Source of the DNA: DAOTYE01 sp034434915
GTDB taxonomy: Bacteria; Chloroflexota; Dehalococcoidia; Dehalococcoidales; RBG-16-60-22
NCBI GenBank assembly: GCA_034434915.1
Contig: DAOTYE010000051.1
Coordinates: forward strand, 1 to 26,425
Direction of reading: 5' to 3'
Length of the DNA stretch: 26,425 nucleotides
Made by a program: the position numbers and the translations under genes. The notes beneath the pieces are model-generated. The model saw nothing but the letters and a program-made list of their open reading frames with translations, did not search any database and was not told the DNA's origin. Below are positions 6,468-13,849 of this stretch, one piece after another (the first letter of the stretch is position 1; each line of letters starts with the position of its first letter).

Positions 6468-7124
6468 GTGTCTTATTATGTCCGCCCCATGCGCCCGGAA
6501 GACGTCTCTCAGGTCAATGCCATTGACCGAGAAGCCTTTCCCACCCAGTGGCCCCCGCTGGATTACCGGCGTGAGCTTCAAGCGCAGTTGACCCGCCACA
6601 TCGTCGTCTGCGAGGATGTGTCACCACCTCCACTGCCAGAAATGGGACAGCCACCGCAAAAGAAAAAGCGCGGCCTTTTCACCACCGTGATGAAGAGGCT
6701 GAATTTCAGCCACCTTTTCCACCATCGCCTGCCCCGGGTGGCTCCACAGCGTGTCCTCGGTTTTGCCAGCCTATGGGTCATCGCTGATGAAGCCCACCTG
6801 ACCAATATCGCCGTGCGCAAGGATTTTCAGCGCCGTGGGCTGGGCGACCTTTTGCTTATCGCAATTATTGAACTCGCCGCTACTCTCAAAGCTGACTTTG
6901 TAACTCTTGAGGTGCGCGTCTCTAACCTGGTGGCGCAAAATCTCTATAAGAAATACGGCTTCACGCAGGTGGGGCTACGCCATGGCTATTACACCGATAA
7001 CCGTGAAGACGCCGTCCTCATGTCCACAGAGAGCTTAAACTCTCCTTCATTTCAGAAGCGGTTCGCAGAATTGAAGCAAGCTTACCAGCAGAAATACGGA
7101 AGCATCGCTATTAAGTTAGACTAG
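6468..7124 (+). CDS. GNAT-family N-acetyltransferase, RimI-like
   Basis: 218 residues. The N-terminal RPMRPEDVSQVNAIDREAF and the acetyl-CoA site at about 116-128 (VRKDFQRRGLGDLLL, the Q/RxxGxG/A pyrophosphate loop) identify a GNAT fold. The later LEVRVSNLVAQNLYKKYGF and YYTDNREDAVLMS match RimI, which acetylates the N-terminus of ribosomal protein bS18; a bS18 gene is in this window at 10127. A Lys/Pro-rich insertion of about 45 residues (about 50-95) interrupts the early part of the fold, and the protein is longer than the usual 145-160 residues. The start is GTG 6468 with CAGGAG 7 nt upstream. It lies 19 bp after the GDH remnant, so is probably in the aminotransferase operon. The substrate is not provable from sequence. 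Confidence 0.82.
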   Translation: MSYYVRPMRPEDVSQVNAIDREAFPTQWPPLDYRRELQAQLTRHIVVCEDVSPPPLPEMGQPPQKKKRGLFTTVMKRLNFSHLFHHRLPRVAPQRVLGFASLWVIADEAHLTNIAVRKDFQRRGLGDLLLIAIIELAATLKADFVTLEVRVSNLVAQNLYKKYGFTQVGLRHGYYTDNREDAVLMSTESLNSPSFQKRFAELKQAYQQKYGSIAIKLD

Positions 7125-7149
7125 CTGGAAGTAAGTGCGCCTCTCCCGC

Positions 7150-7178
7150 TTTACCATAAGCACGCTAAATGCTACAAT
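7150..7178 (+). promoter_or_regulatory. Promoter of yebC-ruvCA
   Basis: TTTACC at 7150-7155, a 17-bp spacer and TACAAT at 7173-7178. The expected start near 7185 leaves a leader of about 43 nt containing AAGGAGGG at 7208-7215 before the yebC ATG. Confidence 0.65.
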
Positions 7179-7227
7179 GAAAGTCGTGCATGGTTGGACC
7201 TGTGGTCAAGGAGGGTAGGTACACATT

Positions 7228-7998
7228 ATGTCCGGTCATTCTAAATGGGCAAACATTAAACATCAGAAAGGCGCCGCTGACGCCAAGCGCGGCAGAATCT
7301 TCACCAAGCTCATCCGCGAGATGACGGTAGCGGTTCGTGAGGGTGGTCCCAATCCAGAAGCCAACTTCAAACTAAGACTTGCCATCCAGAAAGCGCGTGA
7401 TAACAACATGCCGCTGGACCACATTGAGCGAACAATTAAACGAGCCAGCGGTGCTGAAGAAGGCGCCGCCCTCATTGAGATGGTGCTGGAGGGCTACGGT
7501 CCGGGTGGCACCGCCATCATGGTGCAGGCCACCACAGATAATCGCAATCGCACGGTGCAGGATATCCGCAGTCTTTTCACCAAATACGGCGGCAACCTGG
7601 GTGAGACCGGCTGTGTTTCCTGGCTCTTTGAGAACAAGGGCGTCATCACGGTGAAAACAGACAGCATGAATCAGGATGACCTGATGCTAAACGCCATTGA
7701 CGCCGGGGCAGAGGATGTCCAGCCGGCGGGTCCGGGCTTTGTTGAGATTTACACCAAGCCAGAGGAACTGGAAAAAGTCAAAGCCGCCCTTGAAGCAAAG
7801 AAAATCATCATTGAGCGTGCAGAAGTCTCCCTTCAGCCCAAGCAAATGGTCCAGCTTGATGAAAAAGCCGCCCTGACCACATTGAAACTGCTGGACAAGC
7901 TGGAGGAGCATGACGATGTCCAGAGCGTCGCCAGCAATGCTGATTTCTCAGATGCCGTGCTGGAGAAATACCAGCTTGAGGCGTCCAGCGGACGATGA
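7228..7998 (+). CDS. yebC: YebC/TACO1-family translation or regulatory protein
   Basis: 256 residues, close to the family norm of about 240-250. The N-terminal signature MSGHSKWANIKHQKG and the KRGRIFTKLIREMTVAVREGG helix are diagnostic, as are the GPGGTAIMVQATTDNRNRT and GETGCVSWLFENKG segments. Family members were long annotated as DNA-binding regulators; more recent work on YebC/TACO1 points to a ribosome-linked role in relieving stalling, especially at proline runs. The ATG is 12 nt after AAGGAGGG. The stop overlaps the ruvC start by 4 bp (ATGA), so translation is coupled. The yebC-ruvC-ruvA order is conserved in many bacteria. Confidence 0.96.
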   Translation: MSGHSKWANIKHQKGAADAKRGRIFTKLIREMTVAVREGGPNPEANFKLRLAIQKARDNNMPLDHIERTIKRASGAEEGAALIEMVLEGYGPGGTAIMVQATTDNRNRTVQDIRSLFTKYGGNLGETGCVSWLFENKGVITVKTDSMNQDDLMLNAIDAGAEDVQPAGPGFVEIYTKPEELEKVKAALEAKKIIIERAEVSLQPKQMVQLDEKAALTTLKLLDKLEEHDDVQSVASNADFSDAVLEKYQLEASSGR

Positions 7999-8501
7999 TT
8001 GTCTTAGGGATTGACCCGGGCACCATACGGATGGGCTACGGGGTGGTGGAAGAAAAAAACGGCGATATCGCCTTCATGGGCTGTGGCGCGCTGGACACGC
8101 CCAGACGCTCCTCAATCGGGGAGCGTCTGTATTTTCTGTACCGGGAACTTCTCAAGATTATGACGCGTTACCACCCGGAGGCGGTTGCCGTGGAGACCCC
8201 GTTTGTCTCAGAGAATATCCGCACTGCACTGGCGATTGGCAGAGCCCAGGCGATTGCCCTCCTCGCCGCGGCGGCTCAGCATATCCCCTGCTACGAATAT
8301 ACCCCCGCCCACATCAAGCAGATGATAACCAGCCATGGCGCCAGCACCAAAGAGCAGGTGCAGGAAATGGTGCGGCTCCACCTCAACCTGCCAGAAGCCC
8401 CCCAGCCCCATGACGCCGCTGATGCCTTGGCAGTCGCCATCTGCCATTTTCTTGAGATGCGCCTGAGCAACCTCATCGCCAGAGAAAAGGAGAACGTATG
8501 A
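7995..8501 (+). CDS. ruvC: Holliday junction resolvase RuvC
   Basis: 168 residues. RuvC is the dimeric, Mg-dependent endonuclease that cuts four-way DNA junctions after branch migration by RuvAB. The four acidic active-site residues are all visible: Asp7 in GIDPG, Glu68 in AVETPF, and Asp140 and Asp143 in HDAADALA. Length and motif spacing are those of the family. The start codon overlaps the yebC stop by 4 bp, and the stop overlaps the ruvA start by 4 bp, so the three genes form a tightly coupled operon. Confidence 0.97.
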   Translation: MIVLGIDPGTIRMGYGVVEEKNGDIAFMGCGALDTPRRSSIGERLYFLYRELLKIMTRYHPEAVAVETPFVSENIRTALAIGRAQAIALLAAAAQHIPCYEYTPAHIKQMITSHGASTKEQVQEMVRLHLNLPEAPQPHDAADALAVAICHFLEMRLSNLIAREKENV

Positions 8502-9079
8502 TTGCAAGCGTGCGCGGCAGAGTGGAAGCTTTCAGCAGCGGCTGGGCGGTGGTCAATGTTAACGGCATCGGCTTGCAGGTCTATGTGCCCACCCCCACCC
8601 TAGCCTCCATCGCCAGCATCGGCAAAGAGGTCCAGCTTTACACCCATCTCCAGCTCCGCGAGGACGGAGCCACCCTTTATGGCTTCGCTTCTCCGGAGGA
8701 GCTTTCCCTTTTTCAGACCTTGCTCAGCGTATCAGGCATCGGTCCCAAGCTGGCGATGGCGATGCTCTCCGCTATGAATGCGAACGAGCTTGCCGCGGCG
8801 ATTGCCACCGGCAATATGGAGATGCTCACCAGCGTCCCCGGCATCGGCAAAAAGATAGCCAGCCGCATCATACTGGAACTGAAAGAAAAAGTGGGCACGG
8901 CATGGATAAGCGCGCCCGCCACCAGGCTTGCCCAGGAGAACACAGAGGTCATCTCCGCCCTCACTGCGCTGGGCTACTCCGCGGCAGAAGCCACCCGCGC
9001 CGTCTCCACCCTGCCGGCAGACTCCACCCTCACCCTTGAGGAAAAGGTGAAGCTGGCACTGCAGTATTTCGGTAAGTAA
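8498..9079 (+). CDS. ruvA: Holliday junction DNA helicase subunit RuvA
   Basis: 193 residues. RuvA binds the four-way junction as a tetramer and loads the RuvB motor. Domain order fits: an N-terminal OB-like domain (1-65, MIASVRGRVEAFSSGW, TLYGFASPEELSLF), two helix-hairpin-helix motifs (SGIGPKLAMAML near 80-90 and VPGIGKKIASRIILELK near 114-130), a short linker, and the C-terminal RuvB-binding three-helix domain (about 145-193, ISALTALGYSAAEATRAV). ruvB, which often follows, is not here; an AT-rich gap and then the rpsF promoter come next. Confidence 0.97.
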   Translation: MIASVRGRVEAFSSGWAVVNVNGIGLQVYVPTPTLASIASIGKEVQLYTHLQLREDGATLYGFASPEELSLFQTLLSVSGIGPKLAMAMLSAMNANELAAAIATGNMEMLTSVPGIGKKIASRIILELKEKVGTAWISAPATRLAQENTEVISALTALGYSAAEATRAVSTLPADSTLTLEEKVKLALQYFGK

Positions 9080-9235
9080 AAATGGTAAGATGAAACTAAT
9101 ATTGAAAGAATTATTTCAATTTCACTCATATTTTATTGCTCTACTTACAAAAATGCTAGCGAATAATTCTGCGCCCATGCTAATACGGCTGTTATTGCTT
9201 GTCAATATTTTGTAGTGAGTGCCCTTCCCTCATTC
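9080..9235. other. AT-rich intergenic region after ruvA
   Basis: This stretch is much richer in A/T than the flanking genes. It contains an AT-only 7-bp inverted repeat (9101-9107 with 9114-9120), which is too weak for a standard terminator. I find no convincing gene in either strand. Confidence 0.5.
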
Positions 9236-9265
9236 TTGTTTCAGGTTTTAGATTTGTGGTATAAT
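9236..9265 (+). promoter_or_regulatory. Extended -10 promoter of the rpsF operon
   Basis: TATAAT at 9260-9265 is preceded by the TG extension (9257-9258). A weak -35, TTGTTT at 9236-9241, is 18 bp upstream. The start is expected near 9272, leaving about 20 nt with AAGGGAAG before the rpsF ATG. Confidence 0.8.
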
Positions 9266-9292
9266 GAGCAGTAATTTTGTCAAGGGAAGATT

Positions 9293-9637
9293 ATGACCAC
9301 TGAAAAAACTATAGCTGAAAAAAAGAAACCGGAAACTAAAGGCGCTAAAGCTCATAACTATGAACTGCTCTATATCATCAAGCCAGAGCTTGAGGCTGAT
9401 GCCCTGGATGCCGTGGTGAGTAAAGTGAACCAGCTCATCACCGGCAAGGGCGGCACCATCACCGCAGAAGACCGCTGGGGAAAGCGCAAACTAGCCTACC
9501 CCATCAAGAAATTCTCGGAAGGCACGTATGTCCTGACCAAATTCAGCATGGCGCCGCAGTGGAGCCGGGAGCTTGAGTCCAGCCTGCGCATCACAGAGGA
9601 GGTCCTGCGCCATCTCCTGGTGAAGATTGAAAGCTAA
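9293..9637 (+). CDS. rpsF: 30S ribosomal protein bS6
   Basis: 114 residues. bS6 binds 16S rRNA together with bS18 in the platform of the small subunit. The core begins at YELLYIIKPELE (about residue 23) and continues with ITAEDRWGKRKLAYPIKKFSEGTYVL, the conserved family segment. The first 20 or so residues are a Lys-rich extension not found in the usual bS6, which starts near MRxYE; the ATG at 9293 is well supported by AAGGGAAG upstream and the promoter position. It heads the rpsF-ssb-rpsR cluster. Confidence 0.96.
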   Translation: MTTEKTIAEKKKPETKGAKAHNYELLYIIKPELEADALDAVVSKVNQLITGKGGTITAEDRWGKRKLAYPIKKFSEGTYVLTKFSMAPQWSRELESSLRITEEVLRHLLVKIES

Positions 9638-9687
9638 TCATTGCCCGGCGCGCACGGTCGTGTGGTGAGGGTAAGAGGAGGCAGAAA

Positions 9688-10095
9688 ATGCCAAGCTTAA
9701 ATAAAGTCATCATCATCGGCAATGTGGGAGGAGAGCCTGAAATGCGCTTCACTCCCAGCGGCAAGCCGGTGACCTCTTTCCGTGTCGCCACCAACTGGGT
9801 ATCTCAGACGCCGGACGGCGAACGCAAACAGGAGACGGAATGGTTTACCGTAGTCGCCTGGAACAAGCTTGCCGAGCAATGCAACCAGTTCCTGGCAAAA
9901 GGACGCCTGGTATATGCTGAAGGCAGACTGCGCACCCGCACCTGGGAAGACCAGGAAAAGCAAACGCACAGCCGCATGGAAGTGATTGCCAATAAGGTCA
10001 TCTTCCTTGACCGCCGCGGCACCGCGCCTGCGGGCGAAGGAAAAGCGGAAGAGAGCGGTGATTTAGAACCGGACGATATTCCATTCAACCAGTAA
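9688..10095 (+). CDS. ssb: Single-stranded DNA-binding protein
   Basis: 135 residues. The OB-fold occupies about residues 1-110 (LNKVIIIGNVGGEPEMRFTPSGKPV, FRVATNW, TEWFTVVAWNKLAEQ, VYAEGRL). A short acidic linker leads to DDIPFNQ. SSB coats unwound DNA and uses its acidic DDDIPF-type tip to recruit repair and replication proteins; here that tip is followed by two more residues, so the Phe is not terminal. The ATG has GAGGAGG upstream. The position between rpsF and rpsR is the standard arrangement. Confidence 0.97.
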   Translation: MPSLNKVIIIGNVGGEPEMRFTPSGKPVTSFRVATNWVSQTPDGERKQETEWFTVVAWNKLAEQCNQFLAKGRLVYAEGRLRTRTWEDQEKQTHSRMEVIANKVIFLDRRGTAPAGEGKAEESGDLEPDDIPFNQ

Positions 10096-10126
10096 CGCAT
10101 AACTAGAAACTGAAGGGGTTAACTGC

Positions 10127-10435
10127 ATGGCAGAAACAACGAGAGAAATCAAAGGCAAAAAGTGGGCCAAATCCAGATACGCGCCCCGGCGCAAAGTATG
10201 CACCTTCTGTAAAGAGAAGGTGAAGACCATTGATTATAAAGACGCGGCAAAACTGCGCTCCTATATTTCTGACCGGAGCAAGATTGACCCCCGCCGCCGC
10301 ACCGGCACCTGCGCCAAACACCAGCGTCTGCTGGCAACCGCCATCAAACGGGCGAGAATCATCGCCCTGCTCCCATTTGTGCCGTCATTTGAGCGCCAGG
10401 CAGAAGCTCCGCCCGCACCGAAAGAGAAAGCCTGA
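10127..10435 (+). CDS. rpsR: 30S ribosomal protein bS18, zinc-ligand form
   Basis: 102 residues, longer than the common 75-80 because of extensions at both ends. The conserved core includes KVCTFCKEKVKTIDYKDA, LRSYISDRSKI and the RRRTGTCAKHQRLLATAIKRAR block. The CxxC pair and the later CAKH form a plausible zinc site, the C+ form of this ribosomal protein. bS18 pairs with bS6 on the 30S platform and is the known target of RimI, a homologue of which lies at 6468. It starts 31 bp after ssb. Confidence 0.97.
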   Translation: MAETTREIKGKKWAKSRYAPRRKVCTFCKEKVKTIDYKDAAKLRSYISDRSKIDPRRRTGTCAKHQRLLATAIKRARIIALLPFVPSFERQAEAPPAPKEKA

Positions 10436-10480
10436 CGCCGCCTACCCCCTGACCTGAAGATTATTCACTGGAGAGCTAAC

Positions 10481-10621
10481 GTGCCGAAAAGGACTTATCA
10501 ACCGAAGAAACTGACCAGAAAGCGGGAACACGGCTTCCTGAAGCGCATGAGCACAAAAGGCGGCCGTGAGGTGCTCAGCGCCAGAAGGCGCAGAGGGCGC
10601 AAACGGCTGACTGTGGTTTAG
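10481..10621 (+). CDS. rpmH: 50S ribosomal protein bL34
   Basis: 46 codons from GTG 10481 to TAG 10619-10621. The product, read as MPKRTYQPKKLTRKREHGFL then KRMSTKGGREVLSARRRRG, is an unmistakable bL34 with its Arg/Lys-rich sequence. GGAGAG lies 7 nt upstream of the GTG. It is followed by rnpA after 33 bp, the almost universal rpmH-rnpA pair. The gene is easily missed because it is so short. Confidence 0.97.
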   Translation: MPKRTYQPKKLTRKREHGFLKRMSTKGGREVLSARRRRGRKRLTVV

Positions 10622-10654
10622 CGGCAGGCAATAAGAGAAAACCGGGGGTGGTAC

Positions 10655-11017
10655 GTGAGGGGAAAACAGTACCTTACCCGGGAGGCGCAATTCAGCGCCG
10701 TATTCAAGGAAGGAAAGACCTGGGTAAGCAATCTTGCCGTGATGAAAGCAATGCCTAACGGACTCGCTCTGTCACGATACGGCTTCGCGGTAAGCCGGAA
10801 GACAGGTAAGGCAGTGGTAAGGAATACCGTGAAACGCAGACTCAGAGAGATTCTGCGGTCGTCCAGAATACAGCCCGGCTGGGACATTGTTTTCATCGCC
10901 CGTCCTGCCTCAGCCAGTGTCAAATATGCCATCCTGGAAAAGGCAGTCAGGGGCTTGCTTTCCCGGGCAGGTCTGCTGGCAGAAGAATATGAAAAAGCTT
11001 GCCTTGGCACTAATTAA
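10655..11017 (+). CDS. rnpA: Ribonuclease P protein component
   Basis: 120 residues. The protein partner of the RNase P ribozyme, which trims tRNA 5' ends. It shows the RNR motif in AVVRNTVKRRLREIL, an early AQFSAVFKEGK segment, and the RYGFAVSRKTGKAVVRN strand-helix pattern. The start is GTG 10655 with a GGGGGTG tract upstream. The last 29 bp overlap the yidD start in another frame. Confidence 0.96.
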   Translation: MRGKQYLTREAQFSAVFKEGKTWVSNLAVMKAMPNGLALSRYGFAVSRKTGKAVVRNTVKRRLREILRSSRIQPGWDIVFIARPASASVKYAILEKAVRGLLSRAGLLAEEYEKACLGTN

Positions 11018-11198
11018 ACTGTACCAGACAGCGCTATCCCCGTTCATGATGAAATCATGCCGTTTTATCCCCACCTGCTCTGACTATACCTATGAGGCAA
11101 TCCTCAGATACGGCGCGGTCAAAGGCATCTGGCTGGGAATAAAGCGGCTTGCCCGCTGTCACCCCCTCCACAAATGCGATTATGACCCCGTGCCGTGA
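10989..11198 (+). CDS. yidD: YidD, membrane protein insertion efficiency factor
   Basis: 69 residues from the ATG at 10989, inside the end of rnpA (29-bp overlap), with AGAAG upstream. The family pattern is complete: LIKLYQTALSPF, SCRFIPTCSDYTYEAI, YGAVKGIWLGIKRLARCHPL, and a C-terminal DYDPVP. YidD is a small protein at the inner membrane face that assists YidC-dependent insertion; yidC follows one gene later. A longer upstream in-frame start exists within rnpA but the chosen start matches the normal length. Confidence 0.95.
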   Translation: MKKLALALIKLYQTALSPFMMKSCRFIPTCSDYTYEAILRYGAVKGIWLGIKRLARCHPLHKCDYDPVP

Positions 11199-11211
11199 TG
11201 TGAAAAACCAT

Positions 11212-12339
11212 ATGATGTCAATGCTAAGTAAAAGAAAAAGAATAGCTCTGCTGGCAATAGCGCTGATGCTGACAGGCATTCTCGCCTTTGCTGGCTGCAC
11301 CGGACAAACGGTCCCGCGCGGGTGGTCAGGAGTGACTATCGCTGAAGGAGCGGCTTTCGTGGGCACGATGGGCGGGAAGCTCACCGCCATAAACGTTTCC
11401 ACCCACCAGCGCCTGTGGCAAGATGTGAAGTTTGAGGGCAAAAAAGCCTCCGGGGGCTTTGGCTGTAGCCAGACCACGCTACCCGTAGTAATCTACGGTA
11501 CACCGGCAGTAGCAAACAGGCTGGTCTATGTGACCGGCTATAACGGCAAAGTATACGCTCTGAACACCGCCACCGGCGCCCTGCGCTGGGTATATCCACG
11601 GGAAGGTGAGCTTGAGCCAATTGTTGGCGGCATCACTATCGCCCAGAACAAAGCCTATTTCGGCAGTGCTAATGGCATACTCTATGCTCTTGACGCTGAG
11701 ACCGGCGACCGATTGTGGGAGTTCCGCACCGGCGCTAAAATCTGGTCACAGCCAGCAGTGAGTGAGGATACCGTTTACATTGGTTCATTTGATAAGAAGC
11801 TATATGCGCTGAACGCCGCCACAGGCCAGAGCAAGTGGTCCTTTGAAACTAAAGGCGCCATCGCCGCCACACCTCTGGTTGATGGTGATACGGTTTACAT
11901 CGGCTCCTTTGACCGCAATCTTTATGCCCTCAATGCCGGAGATGGCTCCCTCAAATGGAAATTCTCGGCAAATAACTTCTTCTGGGCTAAACCCCTGGTT
12001 AATGACGGACTGGTCTACGCCGCGTCACTTGATGGCAATGTCTATGCCTTAGATGCAGACACCGGTGAAAAAGTGACTGAGTTCTCTCTGGGCAGTCCTG
12101 TCAGTTCATCGCCGGTCGTCGTAGGTAATAAAGTCATCGCCGCATCAGAAGCAGGCACGCTTTACTCTCTGGATGGCAGGAGCAATCAAAAGACACAGCT
12201 AACGAAGCTTGCCGAAACAGTTTACGCGCCGCTTGCCGCCAGCGACGGCGTCATCTATGTTCACACGGTGAAAGACATGTTTTACGCCATTGAAGCACGT
12301 TCCGGCGCTACGCTGTGGAGCTTAACATTAAAGGAGTGA
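11212..12339 (+). CDS. PQQ-type beta-propeller lipoprotein (BamB-like repeats)
   Basis: 375 residues from ATG 11212. A lipoprotein signal ends at AFAGC, so the protein should be anchored outside the membrane. The mature part consists of at least six repeats of the form YxGsxdgklYALnaxTGxxxWxf (for example YIGSFDKKLYALNAATGQSKWSF), spaced about 40 residues apart, which fold into a propeller. No quinoprotein active-site residues are seen, so a binding or scaffold role like that of BamB is more likely than dehydrogenase activity. It starts 13 bp after yidD and ends 10 bp before yidC, so it is embedded in the insertase operon. The start is uncertain; ATG 11215 and 11221 are alternatives, and there is no strong ribosome binding site. 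Confidence 0.85.
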   Translation: MMSMLSKRKRIALLAIALMLTGILAFAGCTGQTVPRGWSGVTIAEGAAFVGTMGGKLTAINVSTHQRLWQDVKFEGKKASGGFGCSQTTLPVVIYGTPAVANRLVYVTGYNGKVYALNTATGALRWVYPREGELEPIVGGITIAQNKAYFGSANGILYALDAETGDRLWEFRTGAKIWSQPAVSEDTVYIGSFDKKLYALNAATGQSKWSFETKGAIAATPLVDGDTVYIGSFDRNLYALNAGDGSLKWKFSANNFFWAKPLVNDGLVYAASLDGNVYALDADTGEKVTEFSLGSPVSSSPVVVGNKVIAASEAGTLYSLDGRSNQKTQLTKLAETVYAPLAASDGVIYVHTVKDMFYAIEARSGATLWSLTLKE

Positions 12340-12349
12340 GGTAGCTCTT

Positions 12350-13267
12350 TTGAGTATTGGTGACATCTGGAATATCGTCATCCTGGCGCCGATGATTAAT
12401 GTCCTCATCATCGTGTCCCAGTATTTGTTCCATAACTTCGGGCTGGCGATTATCGCACTCACCATCGTCATCCGGCTGGCAACTCTGCCGCTTACCACCA
12501 AACAGGCTAAGGCGACCAAGTCAATCCAGGAGCTTCAGCCCAAGCTGGCTGAGCTTCAGAAGAAATACGCCCGTGACCGTCAGAAGCTGGCACAGGAGCA
12601 GATGCGCCTTTATAAAGAATCAGGGGTCAATCCCGCCGGCTGTATGCTCCCCATGCTCATCCAGATGCCCATCTGGATTGCCCTCTTCCAGTCAATCATC
12701 AAGGTGCTGGCGGTCATCCCGGAAGACTTCCTCAGCCTGTCAAAGTTCCTCTACCCCACCTGGTCTTCAGTTTTCACCCTTGTGCCGCTGGAAAGCAGGT
12801 TTCTCTGGCTTGACCTGGCGGTCCCGGATAGATTCCTAATTTTGCCTATTTTAGTCGGCGGCACCATGTGGCTCCAGCAGAAGATGTCCATGCCAGCAGT
12901 AGCTGACCCGCGCCAGCAGGCGCAGAGCCAGATGATGCTCTGGATGATGCCCCTCATGTTCGCCTTCTTTACCCTCCAGTTCCCCAGCGGGCTGGCGCTA
13001 TACTGGGTAGCTTCTAACATCATCAGCATTATTATTCAGTACCGGGTGAGTGGATGGGGAGGTCTCATCACGCCGAAGCCGACCAAGCCAGTGAAGACCC
13101 CTTTCAAGCTGGTGAGCCGGGAGGAGACAAAACGGGAGGTAACCAGCTCAGAATCCGCCCCGTCTGAGACTAAGTCCGCAGAAACCACGCCCGCTGAACT
13201 GCCCGGGAAAAAGTCCATCTTCAGCTATCTGCCCTGGAAGAGCCGTGCGCAACATAAGAAAAAGTAA
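12350..13267 (+). CDS. yidC: Membrane protein insertase YidC/Oxa1 family
   Basis: 305 residues, the short form typical of monoderm bacteria, without the large periplasmic domain of proteobacterial YidC. It contains the conserved first core helix with the groove arginine (Arg42 in TIVIRLATLPLT), a charged coiled cytoplasmic hairpin (about 50-95, LAELQKKYARDRQKLAQEQM), and membrane segments around 100-120, 160-180, 195-215 and 220-235, then a basic Ser/Lys tail. The TTG start follows GAGG by 8 nt. It inserts membrane proteins alone or with Sec. yidD upstream and jag downstream are its usual neighbours. Confidence 0.95.
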   Translation: MSIGDIWNIVILAPMINVLIIVSQYLFHNFGLAIIALTIVIRLATLPLTTKQAKATKSIQELQPKLAELQKKYARDRQKLAQEQMRLYKESGVNPAGCMLPMLIQMPIWIALFQSIIKVLAVIPEDFLSLSKFLYPTWSSVFTLVPLESRFLWLDLAVPDRFLILPILVGGTMWLQQKMSMPAVADPRQQAQSQMMLWMMPLMFAFFTLQFPSGLALYWVASNIISIIIQYRVSGWGGLITPKPTKPVKTPFKLVSREETKREVTSSESAPSETKSAETTPAELPGKKSIFSYLPWKSRAQHKKK

Positions 13268-13292
13268 AGTAACTTTCTTATTTACTTAACCT

Positions 13293-13321
13293 TTGACGCC
13301 GTGAGAAATTTGCAGTATAGT
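13293..13321 (+). promoter_or_regulatory. jag promoter, near-leaderless
   Basis: TTGACG at 13293-13298, a 17-bp spacer, TATAGT at 13316-13321. The expected start near 13328 leaves only about 5 nt before the ATG at 13333, and no Shine-Dalgarno sequence exists. Confidence 0.8.
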
Positions 13322-13332
13322 GTTTTTATTAT

Positions 13333-13839
13333 ATGGAAGGTGATTACAATAGCGATATAGCCAGCGCCGCTAAAAGCGTCCTGGAGAAATTGCTTGACCT
13401 GATGGGGGTGCCTGCCACGGTTGAACTGCTGGCAGAAGCGCCGTTTCCTGAAGACATGGGCGGTGGCGAAAAGGCGCTCGCCTTTGACGTCAAGGGCGAT
13501 GACCTGGGCATACTCATCGGGCGGCGGGGACAAACGCTTGCCTGCCTGCAATACATCGTCCGGCTCATCGTCACCCAGCAGACGAAATCGTGGGTGCCCA
13601 TCATCGTTGACATAGAGGGCTACAGGCGCCGCCGCTATGAATCGCTCCAGGCACTAGCCTGGCGCATGGCGGAGCAGGTAAAAGCCAAGCGCATGCCCTT
13701 CGCATTGGAGCCCATGCCCGCCTTTGACCGCCGCGTCATCCATCTCTCCCTCGCCGACCATCCTGAGGTGACCACGCAGAGCACGGGCGAAGGAGAATCA
13801 CGACGGGTGGTGATTTTACCTAAAGAAAAACTTGTCTGA
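13333..13839 (+). CDS. jag: Jag/KhpB-type KH-R3H RNA-binding protein
   Basis: 168 residues. A KH domain occupies about residues 45-110 with the GDDLGILIGRRGQTL loop (the RNA-gripping GxxG), followed by an R3H domain at about 125-168 (FDRRVIHLSLADHPEV then a Ser-rich GEGESRRVVI). The N-terminal Jag_N domain present in Bacillus SpoIIIJ-associated Jag is absent. Homologues bind RNA and influence cell elongation and division. The position after yidC is conserved, but here it has its own promoter and appears to be translated from a nearly leaderless mRNA. Its transcript probably continues into the ileS leader, since I found no clear separate promoter there. Confidence 0.94.
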   Translation: MEGDYNSDIASAAKSVLEKLLDLMGVPATVELLAEAPFPEDMGGGEKALAFDVKGDDLGILIGRRGQTLACLQYIVRLIVTQQTKSWVPIIVDIEGYRRRRYESLQALAWRMAEQVKAKRMPFALEPMPAFDRRVIHLSLADHPEVTTQSTGEGESRRVVILPKEKLV

Positions 13840-13849
13840 GAGGTTTCAC

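Noticed and set aside
9101..9120. Terminator after ruvA
   Set aside because: The inverted repeat contains almost only A/T pairs and lacks a following U tract, so it is too weak to call.
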